Shown here: in pieces, positions 16,201-23,472 of the stretch
Layout of the letters: each line of letters starts with the position of its first letter
How positions within the stretch are numbered: the first letter of the stretch is position 1
IMG/VR virus record: IMGVR_UViG_3300027734_000277
Span: 1 to 26,379 of that record
Source of the DNA: a virus
DNA length: 26,379 bases
Strand: one strand, 5' to 3'
Program-made: the position numbers and the translations under genes
Notes under the pieces: generated by a model
The model's database searches: none
The model's input: only the letters and a program-made list of their open reading frames with translations
What the model was told of the DNA's origin: nothing

Positions 16201-17570
16201 CATATTTTCAGGTTAATGGAACACAGCCAGATCAAAACGTAAATATTGGTGGAGGCTCTGGAGGCCTTGCAGTATTGTTAAATCCAGAAACAAACAATGG
16301 ATACTATTTTGAACTAATAGCATTAACAGAAGATAATATTACTCCATATTTAAAATTAGATAAAAGCAATCAAGCAGAAGTTTCAATTAATAACGTTGTT
16401 TTTTATAAAATTAAAAAAGATTCTTCAAACACTAATGCGGTTCCAATTAAACTTTGGGGAGGCATATCAAAAGTAATTGTAGACGATGGTTTATTTTCTG
16501 GGCAGCAAAGAATGTCTGCAGAAGACAACTCAACAGTATATGACCTATCTGTAGAGTATCAAGATATTGGAAAGATAAGAAGATTTTATCTTTATATAAA
16601 TAATCAACTTATTAAAATTGTAGATGATAATGATCCTCTTCCAGTATATAATAATATGGCACTGTTTGTTCGTGGATCATCTAAGTGTATGTTTGAAAAC
16701 ATATATGCTTTATCTCAAAATTATAGTCAGAACACCTCTTTTGTTATAGGAGAAACGCTGTCTAATCAGTTTGGTAGTTCAAGTATTGATGTAAACGATT
16801 CATTTAGAAAATATGCTATGAGCGGAGTTGTTCAATCAACATATTTGTCTGGCATAAGTTCTCAACAACCACCAAATTATAATATGTACTTTGAAGAGTT
16901 TGGATCTATTATGCGAGAGTGCTCATACTTTGATATTAAATATGATCGTGCCTATCCAGCACTATATGCAAAACTATCTCCAACATTTAATAATATAAAG
17001 GGATATACATCTTCAGGATTTTATGCAGACTCATATGGTGCTGAGTTTTTAATCTTTAACTCAACAGACAAGGCATTAAATTTAGATGAAACAACTGGAA
17101 ACTTTTTAAGAATCCAAGGCATTACATTTACACAAGATACAACACACGAACTAACTGTTGATGAATTTTTTAAGAAGCGTGGAAACTTATCAGATCCAGA
17201 ACTTGTAGGAAGTACGCTTACGTATTCTCCATTAGTGGAAAAATTAAAGTATGATGAGATTAAATTAAGCAGAATCACATATGGTAAAAATGAGTTTAGT
17301 ATTGACAGCCCATACATTCAGACGCAGGATGATGCAGAAGCAATGATGAATTGGATTATTAATAAACTAATGGTTCCAAAAAAATCTGTTGGTGTTAACA
17401 TTTTTTCTATTCCAACTTTACAACTGGGAGATATTGTTACCATTGACTATAAAGACTCTACTGGAATTGAACTGGTAGCGTCAGATCTATCTCGTTTTGT
17501 TGTATATAATATAGAGTATGCTAGATCAGAATCAGGACCAAGTATGACCGTTTATTTGAGTGAGGTATAA
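13254..17570 (+). CDS. Large tail-tip / hub protein with a lectin-like region
   Basis: A 1438-residue, strongly beta-rich protein directly after the Dit-like gene. The last ~85 residues (from about 1355: DDAEAMMNWIINKL, then LQLGDIVTIDYKD) resemble the C-terminal part of gp27/Tal-type baseplate hubs, where LQ-GD is typical. Residues about 943-1156 look like a concanavalin/laminin-G-type jelly roll: NNGYYFELIALTED, RRFYLYINNQLIKIVDD and ALFVRGSSKCMFENIYAL follow the strand order of such folds. That suggests carbohydrate binding on the host surface. I saw no peptidase or glycosidase signature. The start abuts the previous stop. It probably forms the central tip, with the lectin-like domain inserted for host recognition. 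Confidence 0.65.
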   Translation: MFVSETLKTHLETSSTVQLQSLVLAEWNMNMPDNIYKLGNYRYRPTGSDVQYRTLPLTFDNLDEGNYYTGATDADVVVDGGFDNSGVPQLFTSTKEKLKIIYSLEDCLKPFRPRSGINKASYFNNRYLANSGASLAQRPRYYMASRYDQFRYWSSFRTENNLERGIAKNISNGLNYIDDAVPFVVYKENVPANKIIVKMQTNVGTVNMGTMITQSGSLGDPLYGVENKTTPVRWRVQYLNRDNWIDAYSFDENSLRSDGTPIVPEDGYVELEYGLKIPNQYKTNFKFAEKLSSSTLLPETSINGYAYLVVQNENERGTFYIWSSSSNEYNTFTPEYGWDLSAGILNSSTTLVTDLTSPDFFTNDANNSTTYREFSYIRGIRVVVETMNKFDCTFDLIEMSPRLLVNISDKVIDYNIKKILSDIGSTSLPVGQLLASTGTLSLFDDDQAFNENNTLSIVYKYIRKNIKFNFYESIFDVNGDEYSIPIKTLYSEGFPQADVTAAKLSLELRDFYFFLESMPAPRLLTTQTSLSYAISLILDYIGFSNYVFKRVADESDPIIPYFFIAPDQNVAEVLNQLAVSTQTAMFFDEYNNFVVMSKDYLMPTESQRDVDFVLSGSNNQTDSGVIENAFSGNLPNILSIASQDKKIYNDGKINYTTRYIQRSYGSIKQSTMIDKEKAWIYKPSLLWEVAGTDSTKTINELASKQGSYVLGAMPLNSDIPNTPPTVQKNVVVNNIIDLGENVYWLTRNTGYLYSNGEIIKYDAAQYNITGIGNVWISDNQEYQKYFASLPFNGKIYPTGLIRIYSTPYYETVNGVTRLQNGAVVDHGRGQFGTQITSHYAGINTYWTDSDNVRGVDMKTQYLFTTQLDENVTVPATSLGAAGVNNVTAKQSTRNSIIKNFMATSDLTDTDINGLLSTQSGTIQSSALVFNGPSFKTTETPLNFVSYVYKELNNAYRHFGTRMRIIGKIENNLTRTQTATGSIPYFQVNGTQPDQNVNIGGGSGGLAVLLNPETNNGYYFELIALTEDNITPYLKLDKSNQAEVSINNVVFYKIKKDSSNTNAVPIKLWGGISKVIVDDGLFSGQQRMSAEDNSTVYDLSVEYQDIGKIRRFYLYINNQLIKIVDDNDPLPVYNNMALFVRGSSKCMFENIYALSQNYSQNTSFVIGETLSNQFGSSSIDVNDSFRKYAMSGVVQSTYLSGISSQQPPNYNMYFEEFGSIMRECSYFDIKYDRAYPALYAKLSPTFNNIKGYTSSGFYADSYGAEFLIFNSTDKALNLDETTGNFLRIQGITFTQDTTHELTVDEFFKKRGNLSDPELVGSTLTYSPLVEKLKYDEIKLSRITYGKNEFSIDSPYIQTQDDAEAMMNWIINKLMVPKKSVGVNIFSIPTLQLGDIVTIDYKDSTGIELVASDLSRFVVYNIEYARSESGPSMTVYLSEV

Positions 17571-17572
17571 AA

Positions 17573-18073
17573 ATGGTATCAGCAACCCCAGATACACCAT
17601 CGTCAGCATCTGTTTCAAACCTTCTTCCAAAAAGCCCTACAAAGACTGCTCCAATAGATACTGTTTTATTTGATGATAACTCAATGTCTATTGAGATAAT
17701 GACTGATCTTATATTTGAAGATATTGGTGGACATGAGTTAATTAATATTGCTAGAAATGATATTGTGAATGGTCAGCAAGTATCTTATACCCCAATTAAA
17801 AATTTAGGACTAATCCAGCAGATGTACAACCCAAATAACATTTTGAGGTTACAGGCTACATCAGAAAAATATTTTAACAACTTTTCTATAAAGTTTGAAG
17901 AGAAGGTTCCTCTTGTTGGCAATGGGCCAAATGGAACAAATGTCTACATTGAAGAAGCCACTGGAGACCTAATTATTGAAGGTATTAATATTAATAAAGA
18001 TGAATTGTTTGAGGTTGAAATATCCTTAAATGGTACAATATATATAGCAAACTTTGGAGAGACTACATCATGA
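17573..18073 (+). CDS. Tail-tip structural protein of unknown detail
   Basis: A 166-residue protein with a Ser/Pro/Thr-rich N-terminus (residues 1-30) followed by a small beta-rich domain. GAGTGAGG upstream, inside the end of the hub gene, can act as its ribosome binding site. Its stop overlaps the next start (ATGA at 18070-18073). I do not recognise a family. Position within the tail-tip operon makes it a likely virion component, perhaps a connector between the hub and the fibre encoded next. Confidence 0.5.
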   Translation: MVSATPDTPSSASVSNLLPKSPTKTAPIDTVLFDDNSMSIEIMTDLIFEDIGGHELINIARNDIVNGQQVSYTPIKNLGLIQQMYNPNNILRLQATSEKYFNNFSIKFEEKVPLVGNGPNGTNVYIEEATGDLIIEGININKDELFEVEISLNGTIYIANFGETTS

Positions 18074-19227
18074 TAACTAATACTGGCAAAAATATTATTG
18101 GAAAGTATATGCTTGGTCAAGCACCAGCATACGCATCTTACCTTGCCGTTGGCTGTGGTCCAACCCCCCTACAGACTGAAGATGTTGCTGATAATTTTGC
18201 AACAAAAACAAACTTAGATTTTGAAATGTTTAGAGTTCCCATATCTTCTAGAGGATTCGTAAATGAAAACGGTATTGATAAAATTGTACTTACCGCAGAA
18301 CTACCAACAGAAGAAAGATATGAAATAACAGAGGTAGGACTATACTCAGCAGGTTCTAACCCTTCGGCAGGAACACAAGACAGTAAGACTGTTTTTGCAT
18401 TTACCCAGGGTGAGAACTGGGAATATCATACATCTTCTACATCTACACAAATTACAACAATATCAACACCACTTGATACAAACGATGATGATATTATTAA
18501 TGCAGTAGGAACAGATTCTGGAGTATTTCAGACTAATGCAGATAATTCTATTTTTTATAATACAGATCGTGTTGAAAGATATGAGCGAGCAAGGTTTTTA
18601 AATAATACAATATTGATGCAGGGGGATGACTCAGATCTAAGTTTGGGTGGTGGTGGGTCTGGTGGAGTTGACAACATTGTTATTGATTCTGGAAATCATA
18701 TACACCTTACTTCTCCAAACGTTGACTTTTCAGGAAACTCTCCAATTGATGAATTAAGGTTTGCATTTTCTTTAGTAAACAGAGATGGAGGATCTGCCTC
18801 AGTTCCAGATACAATAAGAATTCTTATTGACTTTGCAGGAACTGACCAAACAAATCCAAGCATCTATGCTAGGTTTGAAGTTAATATTGAAGACGGCGTT
18901 GATGGATATGACTTTGCAACAAACAGATACTTTGTTGTTTCAAAACAATTGCAGGAATTATATAAGAGTCAAAACTTTACATGGGATGCAGTTAACGTGG
19001 TAAAGATTTATGTTTCTATTTTTGATAGTTTAAGCGGAGGCTTGTATCCAACATCAGATTATTACATTGCTTTAGATGCGTTAAGACTTGAAAATATAGC
19101 AACTGTTAATCCGCTATATGGTTTAACAGGATATTCTGTTATTAAAAATGATACTGCATCAACTGTAATTAAATCTCCGAATACAAACAACTATATTGAA
19201 TTTAGATTTTCTATTGGTGTAACGTAA
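18070..19227 (+). CDS. Probable tail fibre / receptor-binding protein
   Basis: A 385-residue protein in three parts. Residues 1-100 resemble the N-terminal attachment domain of tail-collar fibre proteins: start MITNTGKNIIGKYMLG, YLAVGCG, an EMFRVPI-SRG block and YEITEVGLYSAG, a typical EiGLY motif. A Gly/Ser linker (LGGGGSGG, around residue 192) follows a loop-rich stretch. Residues about 200-385 are a beta sandwich with regularly alternating strands (DELRFAFSLVN, IRILIDFAG, VVKIYVSIFD, YIALDALRLE), like carbohydrate-binding modules. The layout, attachment domain plus linker plus binding domain, fits a receptor-binding protein. The start overlaps the previous gene by four bases and the stop overlaps the next start by one. 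No chaperone or lyase motif is visible. Confidence 0.6.
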   Translation: MITNTGKNIIGKYMLGQAPAYASYLAVGCGPTPLQTEDVADNFATKTNLDFEMFRVPISSRGFVNENGIDKIVLTAELPTEERYEITEVGLYSAGSNPSAGTQDSKTVFAFTQGENWEYHTSSTSTQITTISTPLDTNDDDIINAVGTDSGVFQTNADNSIFYNTDRVERYERARFLNNTILMQGDDSDLSLGGGGSGGVDNIVIDSGNHIHLTSPNVDFSGNSPIDELRFAFSLVNRDGGSASVPDTIRILIDFAGTDQTNPSIYARFEVNIEDGVDGYDFATNRYFVVSKQLQELYKSQNFTWDAVNVVKIYVSIFDSLSGGLYPTSDYYIALDALRLENIATVNPLYGLTGYSVIKNDTASTVIKSPNTNNYIEFRFSIGVT

Positions 19228-19652
19228 TGGCTGATGCTAATATTAAAAAACTTAGGGTGTTAAAGTCATCACTGCCACCAATTGATCACGATACAGAAAA
19301 ATATAATATTCGTTATAGAGTTATATCTGAAGATAGAAACAGAGTTTCTCACTGGTCTCCAATATATAATTCAGATGGCGTTGATCTTGTTGTAACAAGT
19401 GGAGCAGTATCTAAGGCAGGAAACATAATTACAGCAGTATGGGGAGATCAAAATGATTTTCCAGAATACGATGTCTTTGTTAAGTTTGACTCAAATGACT
19501 TTTTTTATCATGGAAAATCAAAAGTCCATTCGTATTCATTTTTAAAAACTGGGACTACATCGGTTAGAGTAAAGGTTCAAATCATTTCATCAAAAAAAGA
19601 AATTAAAGAAGCACTAAATATCTTCGACTCTGGCACAGTGTCTTTGATATAA
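19227..19652 (+). CDS. Small tail protein with fibronectin type III-like pattern
   Basis: A 141-residue protein. The segment YNIRYRVISEDRNRVSHWSP has the strand and Trp/Ser spacing often seen in fibronectin type III-like domains of phage tail proteins, and the rest alternates strands and turns. Such domains usually act as surface adhesion modules or spacers. Its start overlaps the fibre gene stop (TAATG), so it is probably translated together with the fibre gene and may decorate or assist it. The next gene has its own promoter inside its last codons. Confidence 0.45.
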   Translation: MADANIKKLRVLKSSLPPIDHDTEKYNIRYRVISEDRNRVSHWSPIYNSDGVDLVVTSGAVSKAGNIITAVWGDQNDFPEYDVFVKFDSNDFFYHGKSKVHSYSFLKTGTTSVRVKVQIISSKKEIKEALNIFDSGTVSLI

Positions 19653-19653
19653 T
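19645..19653 (+). promoter_or_regulatory. Extended -10 promoter before a small beta-rich tail protein
   Basis: TGATATAAT is a perfect extended -10 match overlapping the end of the preceding gene. RNA would start near 19660, practically at the Shine-Dalgarno sequence AGGAGG (19659-19664), leaving a leader of about 11 bases before the ATG at 19671. Confidence 0.6.
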
Positions 19654-19670
19654 CTAATAGGAGGAATAAA

Positions 19671-20111
19671 ATGGCAAAAGTACCACTACCTGAAAGAGGA
19701 CAACCTCTTGATGTTACATATATTTATCAGTTAGTTGAGGCAGTTAATTTTTTATCAACCCAAATATCTGATGCAACATACAACTATACAGATGTTGATG
19801 TTGTTGGAGGAGAAAAACAAAGTTTAAAAACATCTAATACAAAGTTTATTGGAAAGTTTAAATCAATTGCAAATAATGAAACGGTAACAGCAGGTCAAGA
19901 AAAATCCTACTCTATTGATTATTCTAACTTTAAGTTTCCACCAATCGTAACTTTGTCTATTGTTAATACAAGTGGTACAACAGCAGGCGCAAATACTACT
20001 GTAGTTCTTACATCTGTTACCACAACTCAGTCTAACTTTACAGTAAAGTATGGTGTATCTGGAACTGCAACTATTGGAATAAATCTAATTGCTATTGGAG
20101 TTCCTAACTAG
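19671..20111 (+). CDS. Small beta-rich virion protein, probably abundant
   Basis: A 146-residue protein. A short helical N-terminus (TYIYQLVEAVNFLSTQI) is followed by a Ser/Thr-rich beta domain ending in GTATIGINLIAIGVPN. The motif FKFPPIVTLSI and the regular strands recall small H-type lectin-like or fibre-tip domains of phages, with the N-terminal helix as a possible trimer stem. It has its own extended -10 promoter and a canonical AGGAGG, unlike its tail-tip neighbours, which rely on coupled translation. It is therefore probably needed in more copies, as a fibre, decoration or receptor-binding protein. The exact role cannot be read from the sequence. Confidence 0.5.
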   Translation: MAKVPLPERGQPLDVTYIYQLVEAVNFLSTQISDATYNYTDVDVVGGEKQSLKTSNTKFIGKFKSIANNETVTAGQEKSYSIDYSNFKFPPIVTLSIVNTSGTTAGANTTVVLTSVTTTQSNFTVKYGVSGTATIGINLIAIGVPN

Positions 20112-20112
20112 G

Positions 20113-20301
20113 ATGAGATGTAAAAGATGCGAAGGAAAAATGTTTGTTGATAGGATACATTCAAACATAGATCACTTAGAAACATATTGTGTAAAATGTG
20201 GAAATAGAAAGTTTTATCATCCACCTAACGAATCTGTGGAGGGAAAATGGTTACTGCAAAAGGAAAAATTCAGAGCGAAGCATATAATAGCGAACCTGTA
20301 A
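20113..20301 (+). CDS. Small zinc-ribbon protein
   Basis: A 62-residue protein with C3-x2-C6 and C26-x2-C29, two zinc knuckles of a zinc ribbon, and a basic, aromatic stretch (GNRKFYHPP) after the second. I start it at ATG 20113, one base after the previous stop; the earlier in-frame ATG at 20089 lies inside the previous gene and would only add eight residues before the first Cys pair. Such small zinc ribbons often bind nucleic acid or RNA polymerase, but nothing here proves it. Its last 55 bases overlap the start of the helix-turn-helix gene in another frame, so the two are probably translated together. Confidence 0.6.
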   Translation: MRCKRCEGKMFVDRIHSNIDHLETYCVKCGNRKFYHPPNESVEGKWLLQKEKFRAKHIIANL

Positions 20302-20789
20302 TTCCTGGCGGTAAAAAAATATGGTTTCTTAATGGAGACTTAGTAAGACTTCATCATAGTTCTAGATCAACAGGAATGGTAACCGTTTATAATATTAACA
20401 AAGATAGATTAGAAACTTGTTTACGTTCTGACTTTAGAAGAAATAGAAAGAAAGCCTATACTGTTGCAGAGACTGCTAAATTAGTTAATCGTCATAGAAA
20501 GTATATGCCAAGATTAATAAAACGAGGAGTCATCCCTCCTCCAGTTGGATCAAGCATTGATGGAAAAACAGGTTTTCAAATAAGAGCATATTACTCAGAA
20601 GATCAGGTCAAAGAGATTTGTGCTATACTTGCAACTATACATATTGGACAACCAAGAAAAGACAAATTAATAACAAACAACATGACTCCTACAAGCCAAG
20701 AGTTGACAAGGCGAATGGGAGACGGTATACTTACATATACGAAGACAGAAGATGGGCGATACATTCCAGTGTGGAGTGAGTCTATTTAA
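20247..20789 (+). CDS. MerR-like helix-turn-helix DNA-binding protein
   Basis: A 180-residue protein. Residues about 69-95 (KKAYTVAETAKLVNRHRKYM, then RLIKRG) form a helix-turn-helix of the MerR/excisionase type; the following residues (SSIDGKTGFQIRAYYSEDQV) look like its wing and dimer helix. The N-terminal 65 residues (WFLNGDLVRLHHSSRSTGMV) form a separate small beta domain. The C-terminal part is polar. GGAGGG at 20238-20243 marks the ATG at 20247. Helix-turn-helix proteins of this kind stand near replication genes in other actinophages. Here it lies between tail and replication modules, so regulation of either is likely, as is a role in marking a replication origin. Confidence 0.65.
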   Translation: MVTAKGKIQSEAYNSEPVIPGGKKIWFLNGDLVRLHHSSRSTGMVTVYNINKDRLETCLRSDFRRNRKKAYTVAETAKLVNRHRKYMPRLIKRGVIPPPVGSSIDGKTGFQIRAYYSEDQVKEICAILATIHIGQPRKDKLITNNMTPTSQELTRRMGDGILTYTKTEDGRYIPVWSESI

Positions 20790-20807
20790 TTATTGAATGG
20801 GTGGATA

Positions 20808-21014
20808 ATGGAAAACGATAATACAAAGGTATCTGTAACACTTGGATATACACTTAATCTAGGAAATTTTCAATCACTACGCCTTGATTTAGGAATTGTA
20901 GATTCAAAGCGTGATGGCGAAAATATAGATGAGGCTTTTGGTCGTGTCTATAAATTTGTAGAAGACAAACTTACAGAAAAAATTCAAGAAGCAAAATCTG
21001 AAATTTCAGATTAA
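20808..21014 (+). CDS. Small conserved-looking protein, function unknown
   Basis: A 68-residue protein. I choose ATG 20808, which has GGGTGG (20799-20804) upstream, over the TTG at 20793 in the same frame, which has no ribosome binding site. It has two strands (KVSVTLGYTLNLGNF, RLDLGIVDSKRDG) followed by one long charged helix. It resembles small proteins found beside replication genes in other actinophages, but I know no function for them. The stop overlaps the next start (TAATG). Part of the replication operon by position. Confidence 0.55.
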   Translation: MENDNTKVSVTLGYTLNLGNFQSLRLDLGIVDSKRDGENIDEAFGRVYKFVEDKLTEKIQEAKSEISD

Positions 21015-21322
21015 TGGCTGAGCGCAAAGACCGAATGGCTTTGCTCAGTAGGTTTAACAAGTTTTACTTGCAACGGTATGAGCAGAAGTCTAACATGAAC
21101 CTAAACGTTGAACAGTGGGCTGCTGATGCCCTTGTAGAATCATATGGTATTGCTCAGTGCTATGATATTCTTGAATATTACTTTAGTATTGCACAAGACC
21201 CCTCATGGAATTACTTTGCATACAATGCAGAAAAAATTATTAATGGTAAAGCCGAAGTAGAGCAAGACAAAAAAGAACGTCAAGAACGTAGGAAATTAGC
21301 AAAGGAGTGGTTAAGTGAATAA
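21014..21322 (+). CDS. Small helical protein, candidate helicase loader
   Basis: A 102-residue, wholly helical protein with charged ends. Its central block (VEQWAADALVESYGIAQCYD, then WNYFAYNAEKIING) faintly recalls DnaD/DnaI-type replication proteins, in which a similar aromatic helix contacts DNA or helicase. It lies directly upstream of the DnaB-like helicase gene, and the two overlap by eight bases. Its own C-terminus (KKERQERRKLAKEWLSE) is very basic. Position suggests a helicase loader or accessory factor, but no ATP-binding motif is present, and it could be any small replication protein. Confidence 0.4.
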   Translation: MAERKDRMALLSRFNKFYLQRYEQKSNMNLNVEQWAADALVESYGIAQCYDILEYYFSIAQDPSWNYFAYNAEKIINGKAEVEQDKKERQERRKLAKEWLSE

Positions 21323-22535
21323 TACAGAAGCAAAGTTAATCTCTGCAGTATTACAAGATAAACAAATTCACGTACTACTTCAAGCAAATGTTGAAACACT
21401 ATTAAGAACACATAACGATGTTTGGAACTTTATTCGTTTGTATTCTGAGAACAGTCAATGCCTGCCACCAGCAGATTTAGTTACAGAAAAGTTTAGAGAC
21501 TTTGAGCCTATTGCTGGAATTGGATCAACAAAACACCACCTTGCAGAATTACAAACCGAATATCTTAATGATAGCCTAAAAGACATTTTACGTAATGCTG
21601 CAGGAGAAGTTCAAAGCGGTAATGGCGGAGAAGCCCTTGAACATTTAATTACAAAGACTTCTGAGTTAAAAAAGAATACATCTGCTATTCGTGATATTGA
21701 TGCAACAGATCTTGGTTCTGCCGTTGCATATTTTGAAATGGTTCAGAAACAAAAAGAAAATGGTCAATTAGGAATTAAGACAAACCTTCCAGGATTTGAT
21801 AACTATCTTCCATCTGGAATTATGCCAGGACAGTTAGGCGTATTCCTTGCTTATCCAGGAATTGGTAAGTCTTGGATGGCTCTATACTTTGCAGTTCAAG
21901 CATGGAAGCAAGGTAAGTCACCACTTATTATTTCTCTTGAAATGTCTGAAACAGAAGTTCGTAATCGTATTTTTGCAATTATGGGTGAAGGTCTTTGGTC
22001 ACACAGAAAATTATCTAATGGTGAAGTTGAACTTGATATGCTTAAGAAGTGGCATTCTGATAAAGTTGCTGGTCGTCCAGAGTTCCATATTATCTCAAAT
22101 GATAGTGGTGGAGAAGTAACCCCTTCTGTTATTCGTGGAAAGATTGATCAGTACCGTCCAGACTTTGTTGTTGTTGATTATCTGCAACTTATGTCACCAA
22201 ACCAAAAGGCTGATTCTGAAACGGTAAGAATGAAGAACCTTTCAAGAGAACTTAAACTAATGTCTATTGGTGAAGAAGTACCTATTATTGCTATCTCATC
22301 TGCAACACCAGATGATGTAAAGGATTTATCAAGTCCTCCAACACTTGGACAAACTGCTTGGTCTAGACAGATTGCCTATGATGCTGACTGGGTTATGGCT
22401 CTTGGCCGTGCAACTAACAGTGATATTATTGAATGTGTATTTCGTAAAAATCGTAATGGTTTTATGGGAGACTTCTTAGTTCAAGTAGATTTTGACAAGG
22501 GTTACTACAGGTATAAAGACTATGAAGACAAGTAA
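21315..22535 (+). CDS. DnaB-like replicative helicase
   Basis: A 406-residue RecA-fold helicase of the DnaB family, which unwinds DNA ahead of the phage polymerase as a ring. Walker A is AYPGIGKS at residues 179-186 (Ala in the first place, as in bacterial DnaB), followed by ISLEMSETEVRNRI (motif H1a). Walker B is FVVVDYLQLM with Asp 288. The H3 region reads IIAISSATPDDV where DnaB has a Gln-Leu-Asn-Arg; QIAYDADWVMALGR closes the core. The N-terminal ~130 residues are helical like the DnaB dimer domain but shorter. The GTG start at 21315 is set by AAAGGAG (21301-21307). The primase gene starts within its last 14 bases. Confidence 0.9.
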   Translation: MNNTEAKLISAVLQDKQIHVLLQANVETLLRTHNDVWNFIRLYSENSQCLPPADLVTEKFRDFEPIAGIGSTKHHLAELQTEYLNDSLKDILRNAAGEVQSGNGGEALEHLITKTSELKKNTSAIRDIDATDLGSAVAYFEMVQKQKENGQLGIKTNLPGFDNYLPSGIMPGQLGVFLAYPGIGKSWMALYFAVQAWKQGKSPLIISLEMSETEVRNRIFAIMGEGLWSHRKLSNGEVELDMLKKWHSDKVAGRPEFHIISNDSGGEVTPSVIRGKIDQYRPDFVVVDYLQLMSPNQKADSETVRMKNLSRELKLMSIGEEVPIIAISSATPDDVKDLSSPPTLGQTAWSRQIAYDADWVMALGRATNSDIIECVFRKNRNGFMGDFLVQVDFDKGYYRYKDYEDK

Positions 22536-23448
22536 TATATATACACAAGAACAGATTAAGCGTGTTCTTATAGGTTCTGGAGTTGATATTGAAGCAGAAT
22601 TTGGTAATGATTTTATAATCTTTTGTCCATACCATAACAATAATAGAACCCCTGCTGGTGAAGTTGCAAAAGATAGCGGACTCTTCTTTTGCTTTGGCTG
22701 TCAGACGACAAAAAATTTAGAAGAATTGATAATGCATATGTCTGGACGAACATACTTTGAGGCAGTTCGTTATATTAAAAGCAAAGAGACAGAGCACGAT
22801 ATTGAAAAGTTAGTTAATAAAACTCTTGTAGCCACACCAGAGTTTACTCCATATGATGAATTAATATTAAAGCGTTTACACAATCAACTGCTTGCAGAAG
22901 AAAAGCCCAAGAATTATCTTAAGTATAGAAAGATTAATGATTCTTCATTTACGAAGTTTTCACTTGGCTATTCAAAAAAGCAAGACTCAGTAACTATACC
23001 AATGCATTCACCAGATGGTATGTGTCTTGGTTTTGTTGCAAGAACAATTGAGGGTAAAGATTTTAAAAATACACCAGGATTGCCAAAGGGTAAGATATTA
23101 TTTAACCTGCACAGAATCAAATCATCTGGTACAGTATATGTAGTTGAATCATCTTTTGATGCTATTCGATTAGACCAAGTAGGTTTCCCAGCAGTTGCTA
23201 CTCTGGGGGCTAATGTATCTAATTCTCAAATTAGATTGTTAGAAAAGTACTTCACAAACGTTGTACTAATTGCAGATAACGATGAGGCTGGCAGTATAAT
23301 GAAAGATAAGTTAGTTGAAAAACTTGGATCTTTGGTTACTACTATTAGACTTGATAAAAAATATAAAGACATAGGTGATATGGAAGATGAAGAAATTAAG
23401 AACTTAGAGTTCCAGTTTGACAAATCTATATCTGCTATGCTAAACTAA
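22522..23448 (+). CDS. Compact DnaG-type primase (CHC2 zinc finger plus TOPRIM)
   Basis: A 308-residue primase that makes RNA primers for the lagging strand. The zinc-binding domain is C35-x2-H38 and C57-x2-C60 (CPYH and CFGC). The TOPRIM part has VVESSFDAIRL with Glu 209 and IADNDEAGS with Asp 252 and Asp 254, the metal-binding residues. The RNA polymerase region between is short, so it is much smaller than DnaG (about 580-600 residues), and there is no helicase-binding domain like that of DnaG. I start at ATG 22522 rather than the TTG at 22492, which lies further inside the helicase gene and lacks a binding site. Helicase and primase sit side by side and overlap, as expected for a joint replisome. 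Confidence 0.85.
   Translation: MKTSNIYTQEQIKRVLIGSGVDIEAEFGNDFIIFCPYHNNNRTPAGEVAKDSGLFFCFGCQTTKNLEELIMHMSGRTYFEAVRYIKSKETEHDIEKLVNKTLVATPEFTPYDELILKRLHNQLLAEEKPKNYLKYRKINDSSFTKFSLGYSKKQDSVTIPMHSPDGMCLGFVARTIEGKDFKNTPGLPKGKILFNLHRIKSSGTVYVVESSFDAIRLDQVGFPAVATLGANVSNSQIRLLEKYFTNVVLIADNDEAGSIMKDKLVEKLGSLVTTIRLDKKYKDIGDMEDEEIKNLEFQFDKSISAMLN
23417..23446 (+). promoter_or_regulatory. Candidate promoter of the single-strand binding protein gene
   Basis: TTGACA (23417-23422) is a perfect -35 box, followed after 18 bases by TAAACT (23441-23446), a weaker -10. An overlapping alternative, TGCTATGCT (23433-23441), has the extended -10 TG. Both lie in the end of the primase gene and would start RNA just before the Shine-Dalgarno sequence AAGGAG of the next gene. 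Either would let that gene be made in excess of the helicase and primase. Confidence 0.4.
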
Positions 23449-23472
23449 TATAACAACACGAAGGAGAAAAAT

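Noticed and set aside
20621-20629. TGCTATACT, an extended -10-like motif that could drive the replication genes.
   Set aside because: It is inside the helix-turn-helix gene, has a mismatch, no -35 box, and would give a leader of about 170 bases. In AT-rich DNA such matches are expected by chance.
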